64,000 nucleotides of DNA, from positions 3,348,001-3,412,000 of the forward strand of contig JAETXT010000004.1 in NCBI GenBank assembly GCA_019188255.1, in the 5' to 3' direction. Origin of the DNA: Verticillium longisporum. Lineage: Eukaryota; Ascomycota; Sordariomycetes; Glomerellales; Plectosphaerellaceae. The notes beneath the pieces are model-generated. The model saw only the letters and a list, made by a program, of their open reading frames with translations, was not told the DNA's origin and did not search any database. Each line of letters starts with the position of its first letter. The stretch's first letter is position 1. Of the stretch, positions 1-11,062 are shown piece by piece. The position numbers and the translations under genes were made by a program.

Positions 1-234
1 TAGATTAGTAGCCGAACCCCTCGCACGTGGAATGTGACCTCTTCCCCACACACCTGTGAGTGTGTGACCCGTCGCCGTGGCGCTGTAAAGACGCCCTGCC
101 CCGCATTTACCGAACCCGAGCCGCTGAACTGCCCGTGGGGCCCCGGACCCCAAGTTTTCCTCTCTATAATAACGTGTGCTTGTTCACCCAATACGACACT
201 GAGCTTTTCCAATGCAGACAAGCTTCGACTCAAC

Positions 235-1844
235 ATGGCCGACTCCCAGTTCACGTTCAGCAACCTTATCAACGGGGAGTTGAGGCCCGGTGCCTCGGTC
301 ACCCAGGGCATCAACCCTTCTGACAGAAAGCCGTTGTGGGATGTTCCCCTGGCTTCCCGACAGGATCTCGAAGACGCAGTCGCTGCGGCCAAGGATGCTT
401 TCCCGGCCTGGAAGAAGACCGCTGGGGGGAGAGGATTCGCATCGTTAGCGCGATACGCGACGTTCTGCTTGAGAATTCAGAGCAGATGGCGACTCTGCTG
501 ACCAAAGAGGTCGGCAAGCCGGTATGGGCGGTCTTGGAACTGGAGGGTGGGAGACTTGACTGATCGCTTCTCAGATCGAATTCGCGAGAATTGAGGTTGA
601 CCACTCCAGCAACTTCCTTCAATTCAATGGTACGCTCCCGGGTTTTATCGGAAAGGCGAAATGGCTAACATTCAACAGCGGGATTGCTCGAGCCGGAGGA
701 GAAGGTCACGCTGGACGACGAAACTCTCCGTCTCAGTGTCAGACAGCAGCCAGTTGGCGTTGTCGTGGCCATCTGCCCCTGGAACTTTCCTCTGGTCTTG
801 GCGGTGGCCAAAATCGCCGCGGCCTTGATCACCGGCAATTGCATCATTCTGAAGCCCTCACCATTCACACCTTACTCAGTCCTCAAGTTCGCAGAGTTGA
901 CAAACCACCTCCTGCCGAAGGGTGTGCTCCAGGTGCTGCATGGCGACGCGAACCTCGGTCCGTGGATGTGCTCCCACCCCGGCGTCGACAAGATCACCTT
1001 CACTGGATCCACAGCGACAGGCAAGAAGATCATGGTGAACGCCGCCGAGACGCTCAAGACCATCACTCTGGAGCTCGGCGGAAACAGCGCGAGCATCGTC
1101 TGCGGCGACATCAACCCCAAGATCGTGGCGCCACAGGTCGCGATGGGAGCATTCTTCAACTCGGGCCAATACTGCCTTGCGAGCAAGCGGATCTACGTCC
1201 ACGAGAGCATCTACGATGAGTTCCTTGCCGAGATTGTCAGCACGGTGAAGGGCTGGAAGGTCGGCCCCACGTCTGATCTCGAAGAAGGCATCTTGCTGGG
1301 CCCCGTGCAGAACGAGATGCAGTACAGCATCGTGCACTCCTTCTTCAGTGAGGCTGTCGACAACGGCTTCAAGTTTGCGCTTGGAGGACCCATCCCCAAA
1401 GCTGAGGATGTCAAGAACTTTATTGTGCCGCCTGCCATCATCGACAACCCTCCGGACGAATCCCTGGTCGTGAAAGGCGAAGCTTTCGGTTAGTCCTGCT
1501 ATCTCTTCATCTTTCCTTGTCCCAAACTCATTGGCTAATTTTACAAAGGCCCCATTCTCCCGATACTGAAGTGGTCTACTGAAGACGAGGTGCTCAAGCG
1601 CGTGAACGACACGCAAACGGGCTTGGGCGGTACTGTCTGGTCGTCTAACCTCGTGCGAGCGCGAGCCATCGCCGAGAGGGTCGAATCAGGCACCATTTGG
1701 ATCAACAGCTTTGAGAAGCCGCTGCCGCATGCTCACCTCCACGGTTACAAGGAGAGCGGCGTTGGCGGCGAATGGGGAGCGGAGGGTCTGGGATCGTACC
1801 TCAAGCCACAGGTCATCCACTCGTACAAGGCTTCGCCGTTGTAG
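235..1844 (+). CDS. NAD(P)-dependent aldehyde dehydrogenase, with one apparent frameshift
   Basis: Oxidises an aldehyde to a carboxylic acid with NAD(P)+; probably cytosolic, as no targeting signal is seen. The start MADSQFTF is chosen because the N-terminal family region begins there; a TATAAT lies at 165-170. Exons read as 235-521, 575-629, 679-1488 and 1549-1844, with introns GTATGG..CTCAG, GTACGC..AACAG and GTTAGT..AAAG. The joined product is about 482 residues, normal for the family. Visible motifs are PWNF (about 148), GSTATG, the catalytic Glu in LELGG (about 246) and the catalytic Cys in GQYC (about 280). Anomaly: within exon 1 the frame changes at the six-G run 424-429. Upstream reads ..AWKKT in one frame and downstream reads ERIRIVSAIRD in another, so one base is missing relative to a normal ALDH. 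It is either a sequencing indel or a real lesion. The family is certain; the substrate is unknown. The next gene downstream on the same strand is an alcohol dehydrogenase. Confidence 0.9.
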
Positions 1845-2007
1845 ATTATTGCATGTTCCAAATTCCAAATATCAACGCATAAAGTACCGCCATCAGGCAT
1901 CGCGATATTCATGCGTCAACCTCGGGCTCGGTAGTTACACTAGGCATAATCGCCAACATCCCGGCTAAGAAGCCGAAAACATAAGCCACGTTGTGACGTT
2001 TGGGGAT

Positions 2008-2029
2008 GCGGGGATTTCTCCACCCCCAC
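2008..2029. promoter_or_regulatory. Possible paired CreA (carbon catabolite repressor) sites
   Basis: GCGGGG at 2008-2013 and CCCCAC at 2024-2029 (GTGGGG on the minus strand) both fit the known SYGGRG CreA consensus. They form a close pair about 215-235 bases before the alcohol dehydrogenase start. The motif is short and common, so this is only a suggestion that the gene is glucose repressed. Confidence 0.25.
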
Positions 2030-2243
2030 CAAGTGGCTTTGACCCTTTAGTGCCCAGCTTATCCGGCTACCAGTTTGGGAAGCTGGGAGCTTCGGCAACT
2101 GGCATGCGGAGACATGCCGTCCCCCACCGTGCCAGGGGTGGGATCTGGCCTAAAGTCGTGATAAAGAAGGTGACTTCATGCTGTCTTGACTCCCAAAAAC
2201 TTGATCGTTAGTATTCTTGGGCGGGGAAAACGGAAATCAAGTC

Positions 2244-3400
2244 ATGGCATCATCGCAGTCAGCTTCTGTCGTGGTGGTGAGTGCTCTCAATCCCCTTTCC
2301 ACTGAAGCTCACCATGGCCAACCTGACTTGATTCTCGCAGAGAGATGGGGCGAACTTTGAGTTCCAAGTCCGAGACGTTCCCATTCCAGAGATCAAACCC
2401 AGCGAGATTCTCGTGAAGCTCTCAGCGACCGGCGTCTGCGGAACAGATCTCGGTCTCGCGGCCGGCTACCTGGGTCCCAGCTGCGACATTCTGGGCCACG
2501 AAGGTGTCGGCCGCGCCGTCGCCGTAGGCGCCGCCGTCGACCCAGCCATCGCCAAGGCCGGCGACCGCATCGGCGTCACCTGGGTCCGCGACGCCTGCGG
2601 CCGCTGCTTCTCGTGTCGCGAGCCCGGCGGCGAGACGCGGTGCCTCGAGCAGCTCAACTCGGGACGCAAGATTGACGGCACCTTCGCCGAGTACTGCGTC
2701 GTCCCAGGGCGGTACGCGCTCGTGTTGCCGGAGGATCCGGCGCTGCCTGACGAGCTCGTCGCGCCCGTGCTCTGCGGGGGCGTCACGGCGTACAAGGCGC
2801 TGAAGATTTGTGGTGCGACCCCTGGCCAGTGGGTCGTCATTTCTGGCGCTGCTGGCGGCGTCGGCGCCCTCGGCATCCAGTACGCCGTGGCCATGGGCTA
2901 CCGCGTCGCTGCCATCGACGTGGGTACCGAGAGGAAAGACTATTGCCTTGGGCTCGGGGCCGAGATCTATCTTGATGCGCTGTCGAAGGACGTGGTTCAG
3001 CAGTTGAAGGATGCCACGGATGGCGCTGGAGCCAAAGCCGTTATCGTGTCGTCTGGGTCGGGCGCGGCGTACCAGGCGGGCCTCGCCATGCTGGCCATGT
3101 TTGGAACTCTTGTGTGCGTTGGCATCCCGCCGCCGGGTCAAGGGCTGGACTTGCATCCTCTGGTTGTCATTGACAACAGTATCACGATCATCGGCAGTGC
3201 TGTGGGGACTCGGACAGACGTTATTGAGGCTCTCGAATTCGTGAAGAGGGGGCGCGTCACGCCGTTAGTGAACCTCGTCAAGCTTGGGGACCTTGACCAG
3301 GTCATTCGTAAACTGGCAACGGTATGTACCGCACCTGCAGCGTTCTTTGTTCTATGGCTGACACTTGTAGACTACCGGAAAATTTGTCGTCAAGCTTTGA
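2244..3400 (+). CDS. Zinc-dependent alcohol dehydrogenase (medium-chain, ADH1-like)
   Basis: Interconverts alcohols and aldehydes using NAD(H). Exons are 2244-2276, 2341-3321 and 3371-3400, all phase 0; introns are GTGAGT..CGCAG and GTATGT..TGTAG. The product is 347 residues, the size of yeast-type ADHs. The last exon encodes TTGKFVVKL then stop; reading through its intron instead would give an unlikely tail. Catalytic zinc ligands are visible as Cys44 (GVCGTD), His64-Glu65 (GHEG) and Cys156 (PVLCGG). The structural zinc site is Cys97, Cys100, Cys103 and Cys112 (CGRCFSC..TRC). The dinucleotide fold shows GAAGGVG at about 180. There is no mitochondrial leader, so it is probably cytosolic. It lies 400 bases after an aldehyde dehydrogenase on the same strand, so alcohol-to-acid oxidation is a reasonable joint role. 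Its particular substrate cannot be read from sequence. Confidence 0.93.
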
Positions 3401-4696
3401 TGCATTGGCTGCGGTCGTGAGATGAGGGAAGGTCGGGATTGAGATGGGCAACACTCCAATTGAGTGATACTGTAACGCATTACTATTCTGAACTCCCCGG
3501 CCCGTATTAAATGAGGACGAATGTCCAAGCTGAAGTAAATGTGCAATTTGTGGTTTACCTAAGAATTTCAACACATTGTAGGTGGGCGTGCCTTCGAATC
3601 GTGCCTGGTCAATTGCCATCCATGTCTCACTTGGGATTCCATGAAAATGGTAAATCCACACATCCTGTATCATCTTTCATATCGGAAATAGCAGCCATGT
3701 ACTTCTGAGAGGCTGGTGTCAACCCTCGGAGGCTGACAATTATTGCCTGATAGTCGTGGCAGCTTCGCACAGGTTGCCTTGTCGCGATATACCTCAGCCA
3801 CGATGCCAGTTAATATTGGTCACTGTACCAACAGACTGGGGCGAGCTGCTACACCTGCAGCAGCTAGTCAAATGCACTTCGGAGATTGATTCCCAGTTTT
3901 TTTTTATCACCCACCAACACACCTTTGGCCAAGCTTCACGCAACCTGCGGAGTTTGCTTACTACGCCTCGGTGCTGGCTGACACATGAGCCAATGCATTG
4001 AATGATTAGCCAGACACAATTGCCTACGTTTCTTTCAGACATCATTCGAGTATGACATCAGACAGCCTTCAGCTGAAGCTGTCATTCTGGAAATTCTAGT
4101 GAGAGTAAGATCAGAATCCGCCATCAGCTGGAAGGCGGCTGCTCGTCTCTTGAAAGATACAATGACGCCTAGCTTGTGAGATCAATAACATCATCTCGTG
4201 GGAGCCTCCTTTCGACATTGCTAATGTTCTCTTGCAGCCTACTGTTACTGCATTTGATGGAAGGCAGAGGCGCAGTTTCGGGAATGGATGGTTGGCTACA
4301 CCACTGGTTCGACTCAATATAGCACGATGTACATGATCAAGTACTGGTGTTGTATCTTTCGGCACATGGCACTGCCTCTCCTTGCTAGATGAGATGACGT
4401 AGACTCGGACGATATGTCTTTGTGCCAAGAAGGCGGCTTGAATTGTGCTACTCTATCAGCGTCGCCAATGGCGCACTGCAAGCCTCATGATTGGGACGAC
4501 CAGACGGATGTTGAGGAGTGATTACGATTCTGACATGTGACAAGCTACTCTTCTCGTTACTCATGTTCAGCCCATCATGCTGCTTCGAGAAGCTCAGTGA
4601 TAAAAGCCGATATTTTGCTTATTCCACGTGACCAGTGAACTTCGGAACATCAGTTGGACTTCAAGCACCATGTAAAGTGGCCAAAGGAGACCTCTC
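3401..4696. other. Intergenic region without recognisable gene
   Basis: About 1.3 kb of normal base composition between the alcohol dehydrogenase and the GMC gene. The open frames here are short and resemble no protein known to me. No tRNA or repeat was seen. The distal part probably holds the promoter of the GMC gene. Confidence 0.6.
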
Positions 4697-4704
4697 TATA
4701 TAAG
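4697..4704 (+). promoter_or_regulatory. TATA box of the GMC oxidoreductase gene
   Basis: A clear TATATAAG lies 92 bases before the ATG at 4796 and is followed by a pyrimidine-rich stretch typical of fungal transcription start regions. A near-consensus TATA suggests regulated rather than constitutive expression. Confidence 0.55.
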
Positions 4705-4795
4705 AGGGACCCATCACACGGCCATTATTCGTTCTCATGCCTTCTCTCGCCCAGATACAGATATTCGGGTACTTGACCCATCAACAAGCGTCGAG

Positions 4796-6656
4796 ATGGG
4801 ACCCTATCATGATTTCATAATTGTCGGAGGTGCGTTAAACTTGCCTCAGGGCTCATAGAGTAATGTCGGCTTACAAGACGACATTGGCCTTCACGCCCCT
4901 GAGCTAGAATTTTGTTTGCTAATTTTGTAGGCGGCCCCGCCGGATGTGCCACAGCTGTTGGTCTCGCGAACTCTGCCCGAAGACCTAGCGTTCTTCTTCT
5001 AGAAGCAGGCGGCCCGAACGATGATCAGGCGTTGCGCGTTGACGGCCAGCGGTGGCTCAACTTTAAGAATGAAGAAGCCAACTGGAATTACCAGACGACA
5101 CCCCAAGAGCACTGCAACAATCGTGTCATCGACTATTCACGAGGAAAGGGACTTGGGGGCTCCTCGGCGATCAACTTCGGTGTCTTCAGCGTCGGGCCCA
5201 AGGACGACTATGACGAGTGGGCCCGCATCACCAAAGATGATGCATACGGCTGGCAAGCGATGCAGGCCCGATTCAAGCGCCTCGAGTCGTTCCACGGCAA
5301 ACCCCCCACCGGCATCGACCCAAAGTATGTCTTACACAAGGCTGAAAATCATGGTACCTCCGGACCACTGCATGTTGGCTACGCAGGCGAGTGGGAGAGG
5401 GATTTGACCCCCTTGCTTGACGTCTTCGAGAATGCCGGCTACCCGCTGAATACCGATCACAATTCCGGCAATCCACTCGGCGCATCAGTTGTGATTAACT
5501 CCAGCCATGCCGGACGTCGTACAATGGCTCAGGATATGTTAAAGCCTGGCCTCGAAAACCTCGACGTGCTTACCGGAAGGCCTGTGCAGCGGCTCATTCT
5601 TGAAGGCACCAAGGCCATTGGCGTAGAAACAAACGGAATCAAGTGTAAGTACGATCTAGGATCCCCTTTTTCGCTTCCCTTGGTGATAGGTGATTAATCG
5701 GCCCGACAGACTTCGCTACTCGTGAGGTCATCGTGTGTGCTGGAGCCATGGACAGCCCGAAGATACTCATGCATAGCGGACTTGGTCCTCGGCAGCAGCT
5801 TCAGAGCTTCGGAATACCTGTCGTGGCTGATGTGCCAGCTCTCGGACAAAATCTACGCGATCACATGTTCTGTCCTCTCGCATTTTCTCGTGTTAAAGGA
5901 GATACCGATCGAGCTTCTTTCTACGGAGACCAAATGGTCATGGATGAGGCCACCAAGCAGTGGGAGGAGAGCGGCACAGGAGGCTGGTCAAAATTTGCCT
6001 GCGAACTTGGCATTGGTTGGTTCAAGTCCCAGGGTCTGGTGCAATCGAAGGAGTTCGACGCCCTTCCAACCGACGAAAAGGCCTACCTGAACAAGGCAAC
6101 GATCCCGCATTTCGAGGTCATCAGTCACTTTCCCATCCACTGGTTCATCCCGGACTTTTCAAACGACAGGCTCAACTATTCCAACTTCCTAGTCTTTCAC
6201 CAGAACGCGCTCAGCAAGGGCGAGGTCACACTTCAGTCGGCCGACCCGAGCGTTCCCCTCAGACTCGATCCAAGGTATCTGGAGTCACCCTTTGATCACC
6301 GGGTTGCAATCGAAGCACTGCGAGAAACACTCAAGCTTTGCAAGCACGAGAGCTATGCAAAAAATACTACTGGCATCATCGTGGGCCCGTCTGGAGATTC
6401 GGATGAAGAGCTGCTTGAATACTGGAAGGCGGCCGGATCTACATGCTGGCATATGACTGGCACTGCAAAAATGGGAGCCCCGGAGGATAGTGGCGCAGTT
6501 GTTGACCATGACTTCCGGTTCGTGGGCATTCAGAACTTGCGCGTCGCTGACATGAGTGTCGTGCCGATTCTGCCAAACTGTCACACGCAGGTTGTGGCCT
6601 ATTTGACTGGGGCCACGTGCGCGGACAAGTTGATTGATGATTATAACTTGTCGTGA
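4796..6656 (+). CDS. GMC-family FAD oxidoreductase (alcohol/choline/sugar oxidase or dehydrogenase type)
   Basis: Flavoprotein of the glucose-methanol-choline family that oxidises an alcohol group; the electron acceptor and substrate are unknown. Exons are 4796-4829, 4931-5644 and 5710-6656; introns are GTGCGT..TGTAG (101 nt) and GTAAGT..GACAG (65 nt). The 564-residue length is normal. The start MGPYHDFIIVGG places the FAD dinucleotide motif VGGGPAG right at the N-terminus, so there is no signal peptide and the enzyme is probably intracellular. The first GMC signature is seen in YSRGKGLGGSSAINF (about 90-105) and the second in CAGAMDSPKIL. At the C-terminus WHMTGTAKMG, LRVADMSVVP and NCHTQVVAY carry the usual catalytic region, with a His in the active-site loop. 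The pair of dehydrogenase genes lies upstream on the same strand. Assigning it to choline, glucose or aryl-alcohol oxidation would be a guess. Confidence 0.93.
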
Positions 6657-9600
6657 GTGAGGATATGGATTCGTGCTTAGCATAGCAATCGATGCACTTA
6701 TGATCATGATAGCAAACAAATTGGAACTCATTAACGAATTGAAATCCGTTGCGACTTTAAACTGATGCTCGTGCTGACAGAAAGCCTGTAAGGCCTGTTT
6801 AAAGGCACCAACTCGTCTCTCAACATCCTGCTCTGGCAGGAAAGCTCTGGCGAAGGCAATCACGTCTCTATCACATAGTCGTAACATTGCAATGAATAGG
6901 AAGTTACATCGCTCCATACGCGGGGTTGATCAGAGGAGAGGACCAAGGGGGCTTTGCCCAGCTCAGTGGCCGTGAGCCTGCCGACTGAGATCCCTTAGGC
7001 CGCCCTGCTTGCGGACTTCCATGCAACAATGACCAGTGCAGATTTGGCAAGACATTTTGTTTCCCGAAGTAACCAAGCTTAGACTTGAGGCTTTGGCTTC
7101 TGCTATGATTCCTCACCGGGCCACACCGTACGTCAAGCGCAAGCTGCAAGGCCTACGGACGAGATGACGTTGAACGTGTTAGCAGCTGAAGAGGATAGCT
7201 ACCGAAGTGGCCATAGAATGTTCTAGTTAGACCATGAAAACGAGCATTCGAAGTAGCAGCACACATAACCTTTTTCTGGTTGGCGCTTACCACATTGTAG
7301 CTTCCCAGACAAAATCTTCCCGTTGTGTAGGAGGTCTGCGCGATGGGAAATGCATCACCACAGTTCGAGTTCTGCACCTCGTATAGGATTTCCCAGGCAA
7401 CGGGACCTGATGAAAATGACTTAGGGTTCCGCAGGACGAGGGGCTTGAGACCGCTATATCGTCATCTGTCACCACATGCAATGCAGTCTGATCGATCTCA
7501 TCGTGATACATCTTTCAGACAGCTGTTTGGACGGCAAGTCTCGTTCGCCTTTGCCAGGAGCAGCGTATCTATCAAATACCCATGCTCATTGCTGTCCAGA
7601 GATCAACACCCTGCTCCGCGAGGCCATGTGTATCGCAGACTCTGCTTCATGGAGCTTGCAGCTACTGGATCGCGATTGCAGAATCATCTGTGAACAACGT
7701 CAACCACCCGAACAATTACATCACTTGGCTTATAGTTCCCAAAAATAGTCATGGCTTTATAGATCGCGGGGAGCTAATTTCGGGTTCCATTTGGATAGAT
7801 TCAACACAAGGGATAGCAGCCTGACGGTCGTAACGAAATATTTTCCAGCTTCGGGCTCCCTCGTCAAATTTTCGCCGTCTAAGCAAACAGTGACGTCGAG
7901 ACAGCTACATCCAGAAAAACCGCGCATCGCGATGGTCTCGGCGCCTTGGCCATATCAGTGACGCAACAATGGGCATCCTCCGGGCCCTCGGCACCAGTAC
8001 GTCCGCCGATCACAGCGTCGTTCCACACGCCTTGCAGAGCCGCTTGAGCAGCTAAGATGTTAGGCTAGTGGCGAAGACCAGCAGGCGAGCCAGCGGTCGG
8101 TGAATTATTCCTACAGCAAAGACCTTTCTCAGCTCGTGTGTGCGGGTCGGGCGGATCGAAGACATCAGACGCGCGGGTCCAATGGGGCCTGACGCATTTA
8201 TTACTGCGCGCAGTGGCCTGCAGGAGATATTCCTGGATGTAAACTTCGTGGGGTGACTGTTGTCACGAATAGCAACAGTAATCAGGCCCTCTCTCGATAC
8301 GAGGACGAAAAAAGCATAGCCGGGCCGTCCGGCCGAAAGCCCAGGGTCACGGGATCGTTCAGTCATCCGCCCAGCCATCGGCTCGTGTGGCTCGTGTCGT
8401 GTCGCCCGACCATCCTCGGACGGCGGTCATCCCTACAAGGTCAAAAATCGATAGTGTGCAAGTGGTCGGCAGTCAATTGATGTATCCGAGCGAGATCTCA
8501 GAGCGCCTCGCCGACTGGCGGGGCTACTCCCGTACGATTCTCTCCGCAGCATGTGAGGTGGGATGCATTTCGTTTGTGTTCAATTAATGTCTCGGTAGGG
8601 TAGGCGTTTACCGCCCTGGAATGCGACCCTTCCCCTCCGACGAGAAGCTTAAAGAAATTGGCTCCTTTAAATGAATAGACGTTGAAATAGCGTGGAATGT
8701 TGGGATCGATCCCAGTGCCCGGACACTTGGGATCTCTTTGTTTCCCTTGTTTCTTCTTCGCCTCGCTGTCTCACCACGGGCCCCTCCGCTCTCCCCTTTG
8801 TCGCGACCCTTCTTCTGTATCTAAGGACTGAGAGATGTTTTGTGCTGTGGACGCCGGATCAGGGCTGGCGTGCCCGTGGCCAGGCGCCAGTGTTCATCGT
8901 GACACGACGGTAGGCGAAGCGAACCGCCCGTTGGCGTAGCAGGCGCCTCCACCTTGAAGCCAAAGCCCCAGCACCCAAGACCATCCAGACCCAGAAATAA
9001 GCGTCCAATCGGGAACCCTGGGGGGTATGCAGATAGAGGGTGAAAAGAGAAGACGGGGGCCATGAGAACCACCGGAGGGGGCGAATGAGGGTCGGCGCAA
9101 TTCCGTCCGTCGGTAAAAACGGTCCTCATCCTTGGGGCCCGCCGAGCTAACCCAAGAGGTGCAAAGGGGAGAGACCAAGGGGCGAGCGAGGCGCACGTTG
9201 GCTGTCGCACGTTTGATTCCTAGTAGGGAGATTCTTCGCCTTAGTGGGCTTTTCTTTGTTCGGCTTCTACGGCCATCTCACGACCCTAGCCTGCCATCTG
9301 ATCAACGGCGCGCGTCTTGGCGGCCGCGTGGAGGCTCAGGGACCACCCTCTGCACCGGGCTCAGGGGGAGAGTAGCAAGACAGGCAGGACAGGCGAAAGG
9401 TTGGGTTACACAACAGCTGTCTTCCGTCCTCAGTGCCTGGGGGAGAAGGCTGGTGACCCGCCGCGCAGAAGAAGTACAATCGAAGGCGAATAAGCAGACA
9501 TGGCGGGGCTGGCAAGACGAACTGGAGGGCTGAGGCTGGGCGGACTTGCGCTTGGATACGAACGATCGGGTCGCGGCACCTGTTGGTTGCACACAGAGCC

Positions 9601-11062
9601 ACGTTGGCCGGCGCCCAGCATCTTCGCAGCCACCACGTCTTTTCTGGTTTGCAGCGCTTGGTTGCCAGGCAGCACAGGCAGACAGAGAGTCAAAACCAGT
9701 CTGGAGGGGCTGGTCGACGTAAATTGACGTCAGGGTATGCTTGAGCAGCCCGCCCGTACGATGGTTGTGTGCACATGCATGTGCCCGACGCTCCTCGTAG
9801 CCTGGTTCTTTTCTTAGGTATTCCTACCTGCAGCACCCCTGTTGATCCCTGTGTTGGCAAGATGATTGGGCGAGGCATCCTCGCCAGCCCTCCGAGTCAG
9901 TCTGCATGATGGAGACATGACCGCGATGGTCGTATGGTTGTGATGGCAACAGATGGACCAGAACTGGATTGAACAATTATCCCGAAGATGGATCTAAAAG
10001 CCCTGAACACATTGAGACGGCTCGGTCGATCGATGGGCGGGTGGGTTAGCTCCTCTTCCATCTCGATTCCATTCCAGCGCCCCGTCTTTGTGGTTTCTGC
10101 CCCTTCTCGAAGGACCCCCCCCTTAAGGATGCATAACCGGTATCTTTGTTCCACCACCCGCCCCCCCCAATGACGATTTCAACAGACGCTAGTGTGGATG
10201 GAAGTTGGCAGCAAAGCCTACCCTACTACCCCTGACTAAAATGCCTAGCGTACCGGCTACTCAGTTCGCTATCAACCTGGCCATGAGGTGATCAGTGCGT
10301 CTGTCACTGATGACTTATGCCCTCATATCGCTACTCAAACTCTCCGAGAATGGGAGCTCGGAAGTGAGGTCGCCTTCTCAAATTGGATGAGCGTTAGGCT
10401 TTGCTCAGCCCAAATGGCTTTGATTCCTTTGCTCGGTCGACGGGGGTATCCCAGGCCATGAAATATCGCTGTCCAGTGGTCGTATCCCGCGCCCTGGCCT
10501 CATCCCTGCTCGCCCTATGCCGCTACACATCACCCCATGCTCGGATCGTACTCTTGGGAGGGCTGGTGAACAACAGCACAGGAGTGGAGGCCCCGTGCTG
10601 GTGGGCAGACGTGGCTCCCGGGGCTCGTATTACCTCAACCTACCTTTCTAGGGCCTCGTCTAGGGTCGGAAAAATCCTGCAGGCCGTGCCTCTTGCCGGA
10701 GACCCGTTGATGTCCTCACGCTCTCCACTGCGGGATGGAGGGAGGGGAGGAGCCATCTAGCCCGTGAGGCGCTGCCAGGGTACGAGGCGCCGAGTACGAC
10801 GAGGGTGTCCATCGAGAAGGTTGTGTGTGTACCATGTACCTGCGTGTGCTCCATCCAAAGTCATGAGAGCCGCGCCTTTAAAGAACCGCTGCTCGTGGGC
10901 GTAACCTTTGACCGGCAGGCTCTTGCTTCCTCTTCATCCCCATCTAAATACCCTTGAGTCGCTCGTTAAGACCTCCTTCTCCTTGGTTCGCACTTCTCAA
11001 CTGTCGTTTCTTCGATCCAGTCATTCGCTTAAGGCACGAGAAACTTCGAACAACAAGCCAAG
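6657..11062. other. Long (4.4 kb) gene-poor region upstream of the wall-protein gene
   Basis: No convincing coding sequence: the open frames are 60-210 codons, overlap on both strands, and show no domain or exon pattern I can join. I see no tRNA and no RIP signature. The part from about 10.9 kb on is rich in pyrimidines and probably is the promoter and leader of the wall-protein gene at 11063. The rest may hold distal regulatory DNA or degraded sequence. Confidence 0.5.

Noticed and set aside
3585..3612. TTCGAATC-like string suggesting a tRNA T-arm
   Set aside because: No matching stems or anticodon arm could be folded around it on either strand.
7343..7824. Cluster of 80-116 codon frames that might be a small gene
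   Set aside because: Frames overlap one another on the same strand, share no domain and have no plausible splice pattern.
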